From Spirometra erinaceieuropaei (Eukaryota; Platyhelminthes; Cestoda; Diphyllobothriidea; Diphyllobothriidae): a stretch of DNA of 64,000 bases. The position numbers were made by a program, and so were the translations under genes. Shown here piece by piece: positions 35,645 to 47,251 of the stretch; the first letter of the stretch is position 1; every line of letters starts with the position of its first letter. The notes under the pieces are model-generated. The model saw nothing but the letters and a program-made list of their open reading frames with translations. It was not told where the DNA came from and searched no databases. Where the stretch lies: positions 2,552,005-2,616,004 of the forward strand of contig CACRXP010000014.1 in the NCBI GenBank assembly GCA_902702965.1. Direction: 5' to 3'.

Positions 35645-35800
35645 CGCAGAATTTTTTCCAAGGTGTGGCCAAGTGTGGCCAATGTGTTGATGGCTAGACC
35701 ATAGCCCCACCATTTGGCCACACCTGGCCGCACCATAGCCGCACTTGGCCACACCATATTTGCCTCGGCCAAGTGCGGCTGGTGCTGGCAGGGATATTTC
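35645..35800. repeat. TGGCC(A/G)CACC minisatellite-like tract
   Basis: Repeated TGGCCACACC, TGGCCGCACC and AAGTGTGGCC units in both orientations over about 150 bp, ending 'tgctggcagggatat'. It can fold on itself. Confidence 0.55.
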
Positions 35801-36930
35801 TTACTATGCGTAATTTTGAGAGTGGAGGAGACAGGGCAATATGACATACTCAGAATTGTCACGTAATATGCTTCTCCGACAATATGGGGCCAACTTACAC
35901 CAAAGACAAGCGGTTACTAGTATTTAAAGTATTCAGACTAGGTGAAGTCGAACCGCGATTCTTTAAAATTTCAAACTACTAGATGGCAAATATGCTAATA
36001 ATCCATCCTAGGCAGGAAAAATCGATTTTACGCGTTTTCTAAAAGTAAACGTCGGGCGAAATTTGTAACTAAATCTCACGCCATTTTTTCGTAGCCGCAA
36101 GTACATGATAAAAGGAATTAGGTCGAAAATCTGCTTTAAGTTTGACAAATAATAAACTAAAATCATTTCGTTCCTCTTTGACTTTGAAACCATTCTCAAA
36201 TGGTAAGCAGGAGTATTCTTTGCGCACAAAGAAATAAGGAATGCGTTTTCTTAGAGTGTTTACCTAGAAAACACTGGGAGTATTGTGCAGACTGATGATT
36301 ATGTGTTGACATAAGTTAGTTAACCAGCTAACTTTGCGCCATTTTCTAGCTAGACGGTTCGTCTCCGTCGTTTGATTTCGACGCAAGTATGCGTACATAT
36401 CAAACTGAGAAATTATAACGAAAACTGATAAATACTCTTTCCTCTTTGCCTGGTTACTTCATTGGGTTCAGATGTGGGTATGTTTTCGGAGTACTAAGCT
36501 ATAAACACCAATTGGCATGTTTTATTGAGTGTTCGGTTGTCTTTCCGTTACATTTACGTTGCTGCTTCCCGTTATCTACAAGTTTTTAACCAAGTATATT
36601 TCTCGCCAGCTTGCAGATTCTGAGCCACTTTAGGAAATTCGCACCGCATAACTAACCAGGATATCTTGAGGTAACAATGTTAACGTCCAAAATTAAGACA
36701 GATGGAAGCATCAATCAAAAGGTAGGCTGTAAGTTCGCACGTTTCGTTCTGTTAGCGATGAAAGGCGAAAAGTCGATTTCAAAGACTGCCTTATCTCCTT
36801 ACCATTGAGGATCGACTTTCTCGATGGTTGGAATATACTTCTTTGCCGAAGTCGAAGCTATTACGGTGGTAAAGGCTCTCCTAAGTCGCTATGATTTCAT
36901 CTTCGTTGTTCTCTCCACCATGACGACTGA
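35801..36930. other. Intergenic, no recognised feature
   Basis: AT-rich, nothing recognised. Confidence 0.5.
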
Positions 36931-37304
36931 CTGCGGTGCCCAATTTAATCTCACCTGTCCCCGTTTCTTCTCTCCGTTTTAGTTTGTGCCCGCATCCGAA
37001 AAGCAGACTATCGCCCGTCAGCCAACGAGATAGTCGAGTATACATTGTCTGTTCCGGCGCTGAACCGGTGTTCCGCGACGCCGTTCGAATTTCTAGTAAG
37101 ATGGTTTCGCTGACCTTTCGCGGTGCGGTTGCGGATTCTGTCCACCTACTGCACCGTCTCTGAAATTTAGCGGACCCTCTCTGTAATTCTGTTCAGGCCA
37201 TTAATCTCGGAGTCTTACCTCGAGATGGACTTGACGACATACTCTCTCGTCTGTCTCCATTATGATCGAGGCCGTCGGCCACTGAAACCACCCTAGGACG
37301 GCCT

Positions 37305-37574
37305 TTGTCGTCTTGTCTGTCGGGTGACCAAGATGTTCTGCATCTGACGCGAGCTCGCGAGAGGATCGTGAGAAAAGACATACTTAAAGCAGCTGTCTGG
37401 ACACATTTCCGGATGAGCCTATGGTTCCCTACACCGTACCACAGGCCGTGGAACTCGCTTCCAAGCGAGATGGTGACGGCTGACACAGTTTGTGTGTTTA
37501 AAAGAAAACTTGCTCGTCTAGTTTTCGACAGAAATCGGCTTGTACAGCATGACTATGCACAGCCAGTTTTGTAA
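37305..37574 (+). pseudogene. LINE C-terminal fragment (CR1/jockey type)
   Basis: Ends PTPYHRPWNSLPSEMVTADT then VCVFKRKLARLVFDRNR. The pattern R-WNSLP-E-V-A--V--FK--LD is the usual extreme C-terminus of CR1/jockey-type LINE polyproteins. The upstream frame is broken. Confidence 0.6.
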
Positions 37575-38133
37575 AATCTGTCATATACAATCTCCCGCAC
37601 TAATTTACAGAGACCCCACGCACTACCTTATGATTACGATTGAACTGTGACCCAATTACATTTTAAATGCCTGCAATTTTATTTTATTTTTGAGTATGAA
37701 TCTGCGAAAGCACTGTACATAAATAGGGTCATCAAGGGCTCTGCCTGTAACCCTTCAATATACATACATACAAAGTACTTTTACACCTCTTTACCTGTTA
37801 TTCCTCCATCCCACCCACGCCCTTTTCGTATATGTCCTCTGTCACCAAATACGAATTCCTTATCAAACTCCACCTCTTCAGCCTCAGGAAAATCTTAAAC
37901 TTCTCGCACTTATCTTGCACAGATCACCGATTGTAGACACAACATTAACATTTCCAATCGTCTCTTTATTAAGGAGAGCGATCGAAATTGGAAAAGGCCT
38001 CAAGACTTTACCTTAAAACTGCTTAACTAATTTCCTCTTGAGTATGGGCAGATCCGAGGAGATCTCATACGCGCGTAACGGATTATGAGGAACGGGGACT
38101 GTCACCTGAACTTCGACTCTCTTTGAGCTGTCA

Positions 38134-38619
38134 ATGAGAACAGGAAGGCTGCCCTCACAGTGGAAGACAGCTAACCTCGTTCCATTGCATAAGGGAGGTA
38201 GCAGAATGACGGCAAGCAGCTTTAGGCCTATTAGCTTAACTTGCCTGCTATGCAAAACGATGGAAGCTATAGTAAAGAGCGCTATACAGCAATTTTGTGA
38301 AGAAAATAACATATTGCAGGACTTTCAACATGGCTTCCGGAGAGGACGTTCCTGCCTCTCAAATCTGCTAGCTTGTCTGGAGATCTGGACTAGGGCTCTA
38401 GAAGAAAGATTTGAGGTCGATGTCGTATACATCGATTTCCGCAAAGCTTTTGACACTGTCCCGCACCAACGTCTTCTTCACAAATTGCGCGCCATCGGCA
38501 TCCGGGGAGATCTTCTGAACTGTATTAGGGCGTTTCTGGTTGGTCGGACACAACGTGTCTGTATCGGGGATGATATGTCAGAATGGGTGACATATTTGCG
38601 CGAAGATAACCACTTCTAG
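38134..38619 (+). pseudogene. CR1-like LINE reverse transcriptase fragment
   Basis: RT fingers and palm: MRTGRLPSQWKTANLVPLHK, SSFRPISLTCLLCKTMEAIV, QHGFRRGRSCLSNLLA and motif A VVYIDFRKAFDTVPHQRLLH. It is cut off after RVCIGDDMSEW, before motifs B and C. It lies 560 bp after the C-terminal LINE fragment in the same orientation, so the two pieces are out of order for one copy. Confidence 0.88.
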
Positions 38620-38620
38620 T

Positions 38621-39640
38621 AATTTAAAATAGCTGAACCTATAAGAGATCTTCTAAAACTGCACATTGGTCGCATCACGGACACCAAAAACAAAAAATCC
38701 ATCCAGCCTAAAGTGTGTGCTTTCAAGTAATCATTTATAGGCCTATTAAATTTTTTCTCGAAGCTTTATCATTAGGTATAACAAAAATGCGCCTGTCAAC
38801 TTTTTTATATAAATGTGCTGGCTCCTCAAATCTATAAAACATTTTTAAGTCTCAATTGAAGTTCAGATATATTTGGACAAGGGGGGCCACACAGGTCATC
38901 TCCTGAGACATTCCTTGGACTCGTCAGTCGAACATGTTTAAGAACCATTTCGCAAAATTATGCGCAAAAACTATCCCGATTGATGTCGATTTACAAATTT
39001 AACATAGGAGTCACGGAGTTGCGACCAGCAGAGGAACACAATTCTGCGAGTAATTCACGTCCAAACACGCAAACATATTACATGTCAAACAGCCATTTCA
39101 TCGACTAAGTATCGCAAGGGGAGCCCCTGAATATGCATTATCAAAACAACACATTTACAATTAGCATGTATTGCCTCATGTCCGCAAAAACCTTCCGCCT
39201 CTAGCACTTACGTATGAGCACGGCTCGCAAGCGACTGGACTGTAAGCGAATAATTACTCTAGAACAGTCGATCACAGGCGCCTCCGAACTCCGCACTCTC
39301 TAGGTTGACGCTGACTGACTTTCACACAGCCGACCGTGTGTTCCGAGAATCTGACTACCACCGAGCCCCTGTACAGAATGAAGATCTCCTATTAGTGCCA
39401 TTCCCCTTCTCATCCAAAACGAAACGGGGCATAATTATTGAGGTGCCCTGAGTACATTCACAACTCGAACGCTAAAAAATATCTGGCCTGAGAAGAAAGT
39501 AGACTTAGTTCCAGAAGGAATCTTCAAAGGGTATTATGGAGGATATTCAGACGGCCTTCTTGAGCTTATTCTGATGGCAAATCTTCGTGCTACCTCCGCA
39601 TACGGTATCTCTTGATAACTTTAGTCCAAATCCTCACTTA
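38621..39640. other. Intergenic, no recognised feature
   Basis: Nothing recognised. Confidence 0.5.
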
Positions 39641-39645
39641 ACACT

Positions 39646-39713
39646 CCTCCTCCTCCTCCTCCTCCTCCTCTTCCTCCTCCTCCTCCTCCTCTTCCTCCTC
39701 CTCCTCCTCCGAG
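39646..39713. repeat. CTC/CTT triplet repeat
   Basis: Imperfect (CTC)n, giving a spurious Leu-rich frame. Confidence 0.9.
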
Positions 39714-40539
39714 TTTTCCTCTCCCTTAATCAACCCTTTTCCTATTGTTCACACAGTCTGCCTATGCTTTTTATGTTAATGCGAACAGGGAAGACCCTTT
39801 GTGACCGAAATCAGATTTCAGAGATCGAGGTTCGGATATAAGTTCTTTCCGTCTGATAAACGTTCCAGACTGTACGACCACGACGACGAAGTCGAGAAAG
39901 CTTTTTGCATCAAGGAAATTTCGGGAATTTCTTGCATTTCTTCAAACTGGAGGAGTTGTGGTTCTCCTGACGTTTTGAAAGCATTTTGTAGATTTTTGAT
40001 CGTCCTTTGATATCAATATGAAGTAAACAACGACTCCCCAAACAAGAGGTCACCTTAAGCAACAGCATTCCGAGAAGTGGGCGTAATCGATAGTAACGTC
40101 TGGGTTTCAAAATGAACTCCATTATTTCTTCATATGACATTTAATAGGTTTTCTTAGTCTATACGTTAAGATACAGTTGGTTGGGAAACCGACTGTCACC
40201 AAAACCATTTGCTCGAAATGCAATTAGCATGCTTCCGCTAAGGGCTCTATTAGAACTTCAAGTGACTCACATCAGAAACGAGAATGCCCATCAGATCCTT
40301 GTAAAAATAAATATGACATAATGTTTCGGTCGGAGGACACAGTTCAAAATAATAAGTGCAGATACTAATTTAAAGCGCATGGATGGAATTTCAGCAGTTT
40401 ACGGATATATATCCTCAAACCTGGAATACAGTCATCGACCGAATCCACAGATACTACGACCAAATACCAAAAGGTGTTCGCGATTTAAAAGGATTATTTA
40501 AGTTTGTGACACTGACTACTATGTGGCGTAACTCCCAGT

Positions 40540-40890
40540 TGTTTCAGTCATGCCACGACTTCGGCTTTAAAATGCATGTTTCCGAGAACCTGCATATACC
40601 ATATTCGATAAAAAAAGTTATTACCTAACTAGCAAGGACGTTTTGCATTGATTTTATACGACCATAAAAGCTCAAATATGTTTTAGGGAAAACGATCAAA
40701 AACATGCTTTCTTGTACTCATTTGGCAGCAGACCACGTCTTTCTTGGATTTTATACCCGAAAAACGGTATCCTTTGGCTTAGAAAAGTTTGTAGTGATGA
40801 GAATTTATAAGACCGCTAAATACACGGTATTCGTAGAGTACTTGTGTTTTGCGCATTTACGCACTTCATGTGTCTGCCACGAAACCAAGT
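40540..40890 (+). repeat. TIR element family T, internal fragment
   Basis: 'tttggcttagaaaagtttgt' followed by 'gatgagaatttataagacc', and the preceding block, match the interior of the 22-24 kb elements. No TIRs were found around it. Confidence 0.5.
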
Positions 40891-40999
40891 TTCAATATCA
40901 GGAAAATACAAGCTGTAACTCAGAAAGAAGACATAAATGCGAATCTACCACTCTTCTGAGCTTAAAATCACTTTCGAATGCGGCACTAGTCATGTCAAG

Positions 41000-42044
41000 C
41001 TGAAACATCCATCATGTGATGCATTCACAAGGACTTCCAAAACGCAGATCGCGTGAAAGACGTTTAAAGAGTCCAATTAAGATCTAGCAACAGCGACTAC
41101 CTGAAGGGGACCGAATTAGGGGAGCAAACGGTAACCACAGATAGTCCGTTGACGGTTAAAATGTTTGCTTCGTTACCAAGCCGTAAACTCCCCAGAACAT
41201 ACTACTTAAGACAAAAAATTCATAATCACATCACCTGAAACCATTGTATCTACAGATGGATGGGATAACTGGTAGGAAACACGACGCAGAGCCAGCTGGT
41301 GTACGGCAGCATGTCGGCCTTTTGCTTTTATTACAACTTCCCAACCAATGGAAAACGCAAAACGGCAACCGTATGGAGAAGGACCCCCTTTACTGTCGGT
41401 AGACTGTGGGTCGTGTCACAAATGATTGGTGATAAGGGGAGTTTTACGGGTGGGCCAGCACATTAGACGGTAAGCTGACAAAGTGTGGGAAAACACAGAA
41501 GTCGTTTGGATTTTTCCCGAAGCACTCATCGTACGCTTTCGTACGACAAGGGAAATGAGCGCAGTAATTAAAAACAAACAAAAAGTAAACTTCAAAAAAC
41601 AAGGGAGTTCGAGTGATGGTTTGAAGTCATGGCAAGTGGTCGTTATTGGCAGTGGAGTGTCTGCAAAGGCCTGTGAATGGATGCTAAGATAAAAGCCCAT
41701 ATGACGTGCTCCACAGACTGACGTCTGTTAAGCGCGGTCCTTTTCCATACCGTTGTCCGCAAAGCAACAGTTAACGACAAACGAAAGTCTTATTTAACAA
41801 AAACATCGAACGATGGAACTGAACACATTATGTTAAGGGAATATTCAGTGGTAAAATTTGAAACATCCGACGTACACACACATATATTCTGGACATAGAA
41901 CAGAAATAACGAACAGTCAAATAGAAACGGCTGTTGCTGACATGACAGTCCGCCCAGACTGTACCGTCACTGTTGGTCGCATAACAATGAGTGAAGCTTT
42001 ACGGAAAATAGCGGAATGACGAAGACAATAATGATGGGGTGAGC
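41000..42044. other. Intergenic, no recognised feature
   Basis: Nothing recognised. Confidence 0.5.
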
Positions 42045-42091
42045 GCTTCAAGTTTTCACAACAATAGTGGTGAAAATGCGATTCCCGGGTG

Positions 42092-42295
42092 GCATATCAA
42101 AAGAGGAGGAGGCGTTCACCGGGAGAGGTGTATTTGAGGTCTGACGTTTCGGGTAGTCGTTTCTTCTACCCATCTTCAGAGACTGAGCAGTAGTGCACAC
42201 AGCCTTCCTTTTATGGCGCACTTTGTCCAATGCCTGGCCCATCAATGCCGCCTGCGTGGCTGCATCCGACCCGCATGTCACCGTGACCTGAATCC
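42092..42295 (-). repeat. PLE pseudo-LTR, element orientation
   Basis: 204 bp, inverted counterpart of 42717-42921 with very few visible differences. Confidence 0.9.
42139..42183 (-). ncRNA. Hammerhead ribozyme, intact core, inverted copy
   Basis: Exact mirror of the motif at 42830-42874 in the other pseudo-LTR: same core, same 4-bp stem I and 6-bp stem II. Transcription through the element in either direction would include one sense hammerhead. Confidence 0.8.
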
Positions 42296-42708
42296 CGCCC
42301 AACTTCGTCGGCCGCGGTGATAATTGGCGGCCCCGATTGTCCTGCGCCGTGACTGTCCCCCGTGAAGAATGTCCGTAAAACCAGATAAGGGGGAGGTAAA
42401 TTGATGTGGCGGTTGACAGAACAGTCTGTAGACATCCAGGCTTCTTGCACCTGCCTTGCCGTATGATCATCACCTCGGCCCACAATTTCAACGGCGTCAA
42501 AGTTGAAGACGTGTCCCATTTGGGCGGCATGGGTTGCTACCTCCGACTTTGGGTCCAGCCTTCGCACGGCCAACTTATGCTCTTGCATGCGCGTTTGCAG
42601 CCGTCGGCCGGTTTCCCCAACGTAGTTACACATTCCGCAGCTGCACTGAAGTCGGTAGACAACAGCCGACATCTCCTGTTTAGGGATCGGGTCTTTTGGC
42701 CGCATCAC
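42211..42708 (-). CDS. PLE GIY-YIG nuclease frame (5'-truncated)
   Basis: An uninterrupted frame starts in the RT-EN linker (MMRPKDPIPKQEMSAVVY) and gives CSCGMCNYVGETGRRLQTRM, QEHKLAVRRLDPKSEVATHA and CSVNRHINLPPPYLVLRTFF. It keeps the paired Cys of the CxCxxC insertion, the NYVG box, catalytic Arg of TRMQEH and the conserved Asn/His near the end. It lacks all RT, so it cannot move by itself. The reading frame runs on into the pseudo-LTR. Confidence 0.85.
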   Translation of the reverse strand: MMRPKDPIPKQEMSAVVYRLQCSCGMCNYVGETGRRLQTRMQEHKLAVRRLDPKSEVATHAAQMGHVFNFDAVEIVGRGDDHTARQVQEAWMSTDCSVNRHINLPPPYLVLRTFFTGDSHGAGQSGPPIITAADEVGRDSGHGDMRVGCSHAGGIDGPGIGQSAP

Positions 42709-42716
42709 TTGCCGGC

Positions 42717-42921
42717 AGGATTCAGGTCACGGTGACATGCGGGTCGGATGCAGCCACGCAGGCGGCATTGATGGGCCAGGCATTGGACAAAGTGCGCCAT
42801 AAAAGGAAAGCTGTGTGCACTACTGCTCAGTCTCTGAAGATGGGTAGAAGAAACGACTACCCGAAACGTCAGACCTCAAATACACCTCTCCCGGTGAACG
42901 CCTCCTCTTCTTTTGATATGC
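42717..42921 (+). repeat. PLE pseudo-LTR, inverted copy
   Basis: Opposes 42092-42295 across the nuclease frame; includes an intact hammerhead motif. Confidence 0.9.
42830..42874 (+). ncRNA. Hammerhead ribozyme, intact core
   Basis: Stem I GTCT/AGAC (42830-42833, 42871-42874), core CTGAAGA (42834-42840), a single T, stem II GGGTAG/CTACCC (6 bp) with a 9-nt loop, GAA (42863-42865), two-base stem III AC/GT and cleavage triplet GTC (to 42870). All conserved hammerhead positions are present. The minimal stem III matches the PLE type, which is thought to act best as a dimer. Confidence 0.8.
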
Positions 42922-42931
42922 TTCAAGTTTT

Positions 42932-45429
42932 GTTCCAGCTGTCGGTCAGCGTTAATATCTGTCTTACCTCACACTTTTCACTCCCCTACCACCTATGGGG
43001 ACCTCAAAAAAAGTTGAGCACAGTGATCAGTCAAGACTTCTGAAGTCCAATGAAATCGCCATCTCAAATCACAACTGACAGTCTGCTACCACAGTTCACG
43101 GACAACCAACTGCACTTCTTATCGAGCCACAAGCTGTAACTCGCGTTCGGGCTGAAAGTATGAGCGAATGAATTTGGACCGCTGAGTTATAGATCGGTGG
43201 ATGGTTTAGCCGTCTGGTTTGTTTCGTCGTAGAATTTCGTCAGGTGCCGAGCCTAACCAAAATGGATTTATGACGCTACGACGTAAGGCCTAGAGAGTGT
43301 CTACTCCAAATCAGCCGTGCTGAAATGGGTGGAACAAGCACTGTGGCGACCAACCAGAGTCAGCAAATTCATACCTTTCTGGAGCCACTAAAACCGTTTC
43401 ATTCGCACAGTGGGCTTTTTTCATTTCACAGAGCTGTCTTCGACATCTGAAATGGGACTGACACACATTTTTGCTGTCCTAGATGATCCTGCCCTAGCAG
43501 TTCTGAACTAGGAAGAGGACAGACACATTTCGTGTGGCGTGGTGGGGAATACAGTATGTTCGTGAAAACAAGTTATCACAAAGATTGATGTTTCAGGTGC
43601 AATCCATACTAAGTGACGTTAATTACAGGTGAGCATTTTACCTCGTATTCCAATCTGGTGAACACGGCCAACTCTCCCCATGGTGTTGAGTGGTACTGAC
43701 CATTGCACGGTCAGGAGCCGAATTTCGGAGTTTTTCCTCAGATTCAGCAAAAAACCGCGCAGGTGCGACAATCAAAGCAATTTGCCGATTTCAAGGCAAA
43801 CGATGAAAGGGTTATAGTTAGAACCTACGAGGCATACATCTTTAGACAGATAGCAAAAATGTCAAGCCCAGCAAGTTGTCCAAAGCGACAAACGTCATGA
43901 GTTCCTTATTGCGGACTCCCTGCGAATTTCTTGGAGATTCGTATAGTAGGTGGCACACAGTCGGCATCTGATATCAGTCAACTTGCGGGTTATTCCGGAA
44001 AAGGTATTCAGCCTAAACGGTGAGAGAAGAAGAAGTGTTTAAGCCTGTCAAGCCCGGAAACATACATTTGATGTGATAAGATGTTTTTTTCATTAGTACT
44101 CTTTGCAAAAGCACTGCGTACTGATAGTCATCTGAAGGAGACTTAAAAGCATATATTTCGATATGTTCTGCCTTGAAAAAAAACCTTTGACAGTGGGATC
44201 TGCCAGGGTCTCATGGACCCATTGATAACTCATAAAAACTCTCTTTTGATATGTGACATAATTCGCATGCCATAGTTTCCACCTTTCTGAGTTTCGACTT
44301 TAGTCTCCATTAGAAACGCTATATCCGAAATCTCCAAAAGGGGCGACAGATAGACAATGAAAATAGACAACCAACTATAATTCGAGCACAGGTTGCGCAA
44401 TACCTCTCGATGGGCTGGTAATCATTACCAGAGAAACCCGTGGTTTGTAGAGTTTGCGGCTTTCATTTGTGCAGTTGGAAAGGCTTTTTTACATGAACCC
44501 AGTTTCGCTCCAACGTTGCAGCCAGAAAAATCTTTAACTCCGAAACTGCGTGCTTACCTTCGACAGCATTACTATTTTGTTATCCAATGAACTTACGACA
44601 TTTTCTCCTCAATATGTTAACAAGCCGCAGTCTTTCTCGACTTACACTTTTATTCAACTTCAGATATGAACGAAGTTTGAGAAGTTTACATTGACGGTAC
44701 TTGTTTTCGGTGGGTAGTTCTGATTAATGCAGTAAAACATTTAGTGCACTTGCAATAAAGGTACGTAATGGAATCTTGAATACATGCATCGTGTTTAGGT
44801 GCGAAATTGCCCTGTTTTTTGACTGCTTATTGACGTGCGGCTGCCACATTTGTGAAATTGCTATTTCCTTTTGCTCCACATTTACCCGGCCGATGGCTTT
44901 TTCGAGGTTGGACATTCAACTGACTGGACCAGGAGTATGATTTGGGCTTCGGACTATAAGCCCGAAAAGCGCAATTCACACTCACTATTGCAAGCTGGAT
45001 TTATTCATTGTTCTTCTGACATCAGCGGTGTTTGAAATCAAATGTATCACTGTTAACTGTCAGTGCCAGCTCTCTCATTTCTCTTCCATGTCAGCAAGAA
45101 GAATTTTGTAGTGCACTGATTACGTTTTTGTTCCCTACTATTCCATCATTCGAGGTGTAATATTTCGCACCTGCTTTTTAGTCGAACCTATGATAGCGAA
45201 AAAATGGGTTCTCACTTGTACGTTAGGAAAACCGTTGGCTTCGGAGTGTCGAAAATCCGATATCGGAATTAGTTTCATATGGTATTTTAGACGGATATGT
45301 CGATTTCATTTCTCTGTACCTTCATTAGTGTCCCCTACAACTGATGAGACGGTAGATGCGAACGCTTGGCCAGACCAGGGCGTGCAGACGCTTTTGAGGA
45401 TGCGCACCCAGAACAAATTTCACATATGA
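42932..45429. other. Intergenic, no recognised gene
   Basis: Nothing recognised. A weak GACAAACGTCA string near 43889 recalls a hammerhead 3' half but has no partner. Confidence 0.45.
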
Positions 45430-45643
45430 GGATGTCTCGGCTCACCTAGGTGCAGGTACACGCCGCGCCGGCCTCTTGAGCTCGATCTTGTCACTGGTTT
45501 TCTTGACTTCCTCTGTGCTCACGTGGGTAAATAGGAGGGAGTGTGCAGATGCAGTACAAGAATACTACCACTATGAACTAATTCACGCTCAAGTCATCGT
45601 CCCTGCATCCAGCATTGTCAGAATCGACCGTCCAACTGTTCTA
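45430..45643 (+). repeat. R1 dispersed repeat copy, abutted by TIR element
   Basis: 'atgcagtacaagaatactac', 'ctatgaactaattcacgctc' and 'aagtcatcgtccctgcatcc' match the R1 core. The copy stops at the TA where TIR element copy 3 begins. Confidence 0.6.
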
Positions 45644-46581
45644 CAGTCGGTGACGTGTATTTAGGATTAGAAATACACCAAAGTGAGGTTGAAATACTAA
45701 TCGTCCTGCAGGATAATCCCACGATACTTTGGCCTCGCCAGAATTTTGGTTGCTGAATCCACGTATTTTAGGTCTCTTGAATAACGTGCGCTCAAAAATG
45801 CCCATTCAAGTAGTATGTGGTTTTCATATCAATTTTCTATGCCGTTATAAGTGTAGAATTGTTGTGCAAAAAAAGATTCTCAAAAATATGTCCTTCTTGT
45901 ACTCAGTTGGTAACCAATGACGCTTTTTTTCAAATTAAACGCTCAAAGAAAGAATACCTGTACGTTTAGAAAGTTTCTGATTTTGAATTTTTTTGAAATC
46001 CTGGAAATTTTTATCGTACCTGTCCGTTTATTAATGAACTTCATGTAGTATGCAACTTAGTTCGCATTCAATGCAAAGTTTCATGAGCTATTCATTGTAT
46101 CTTCCTAAATGCATATGGGAATATGGATTTGCCTTATGTGAAAAGTATACACCTTGAATATTGAAATTTCTGAACGCAAATGCAACGGCAGATTGAATTC
46201 AAAATCATTCGCAGATTGAGAATTTTTTAAAACGGAAACATACTCTTTCTTCGAACATAAAATTTGAAGAAAGCGTCATTTTCTGCCAAATGAGCATAGG
46301 AAAAAATATCCTTGAGCATGGTTTCTATGAAATGTATTTGAACTTATAGGGCCTCAAAATTCCGTATGAACATTTCGAATCCCAAATAGTCCTTTTTAGC
46401 GAGTGTGCTATTTATAGGTCAAAAAGACATGAACGAAAAAAAATTACATCCTGGCGAGTCCGACATAGTATGGGACTCGGTGGCATGCTAATCAATAGTA
46501 AAACCCCAACTAGGTAATTCTTTGAATCAAAATCGCATTTCACAATTTAGACTAACATTTTCTGAGGTCGAACACCGACTG
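45644..46581. mobile_element. TIR element, family T, copy 3
   Basis: 938 bp, starting CAGTCGGTGACG and ending CACCGACTG, with TA on both sides (45642-45643, 46582-46583). Interior shared with copies at 22-24 and 57.9 kb. TIR ends and TA duplication suggest the Tc1/mariner superfamily; no transposase is present. Confidence 0.75.
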
Positions 46582-46583
46582 TA

Positions 46584-47251
46584 TATCTCCGTTATTTGCA
46601 TATACGTCCACTTATTAGTGTCTATGTCATATAACTGGTCATCTTATTGTAGCACGTGGGCCAAGTAGCAAACATAATTTATTTGCTGCTGCTGTTTTTT
46701 CAATAATGTCTTATTCTAGGGTTCACATTCTTTTATTAGTTGTATGACTGCGTTGTAACTTATTGTAGAATTAACAATTTAATAGAGATTTTGTATGTGG
46801 CTGGCTTTTCTCTAGATTATTGCTAAAACATTGCATGTATTTTGCGCATAGGCTGTTTTGTGCGGTTACTGGCATTAAAATGTTTGTTCCCTTGAACAGT
46901 AATTATGCAGCTACCTGATTTTTGGATATTTAATTTATTTGGAGGGATTTCTTGGAATTTTCGCTCGTCCAATCCAAAAAATCCATACTTTTACCGCCCC
47001 AGTTGAAAATATGTTCTCAAGTCTGTCTTTCTGGGGCTCCTATGCCTAACTTAAACCTTTGTGGGCTCCTTTTGACGCAACAGAAATGCACTACTGACCA
47101 ACATGCTTGTTATTTCCTTCTGTGGACTGTCTAAGGTTGATCCGACGGAACCTCGGAGGACTAAGTAGCCACGCACATGAGATAAACTATACTGATGTAA
47201 CACTGCTGAACACATCAACAGTTATTAAGCTAAAAAAAACAACGTAATTAC
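46584..47251. other. Downstream of AK7; terminal exon not located
   Basis: AT-rich. The last 15-20 AK7 residues and the poly(A) site should lie here or further left; I could not identify them. Confidence 0.4.

Larger units (their letters stand above)
42057..42919 (-). mobile_element. Penelope-like element, compact inverted copy with TSD
   Basis: Heavily 5'-truncated PLE on the minus strand. Near-identical inverted pseudo-LTRs (42092-42295 and 42717-42921) flank only the GIY-YIG nuclease. Twelve-base direct repeats GCTTCAAGTTTT lie at 42045-42056 and 42920-42931. A 35-nt extension (42057-42091) is present on one side only, as described for Penelope pseudo-LTR tails. The arms look almost identical, so the insertion is probably young. 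Confidence 0.88.

Noticed and set aside
39587..39841. Leu-rich frame
   Set aside because: Produced by the CTC triplet repeat; no signal peptide context or homology.
40383..40628. 81-codon plus-strand frame
   Set aside because: Runs into the TIR-element fragment and matches nothing recognised; likely chance.
43870..43905. GACAAACGTCATG string resembling a hammerhead 3' half
   Set aside because: No CTGANGA core or stem II upstream; chance or fully decayed.
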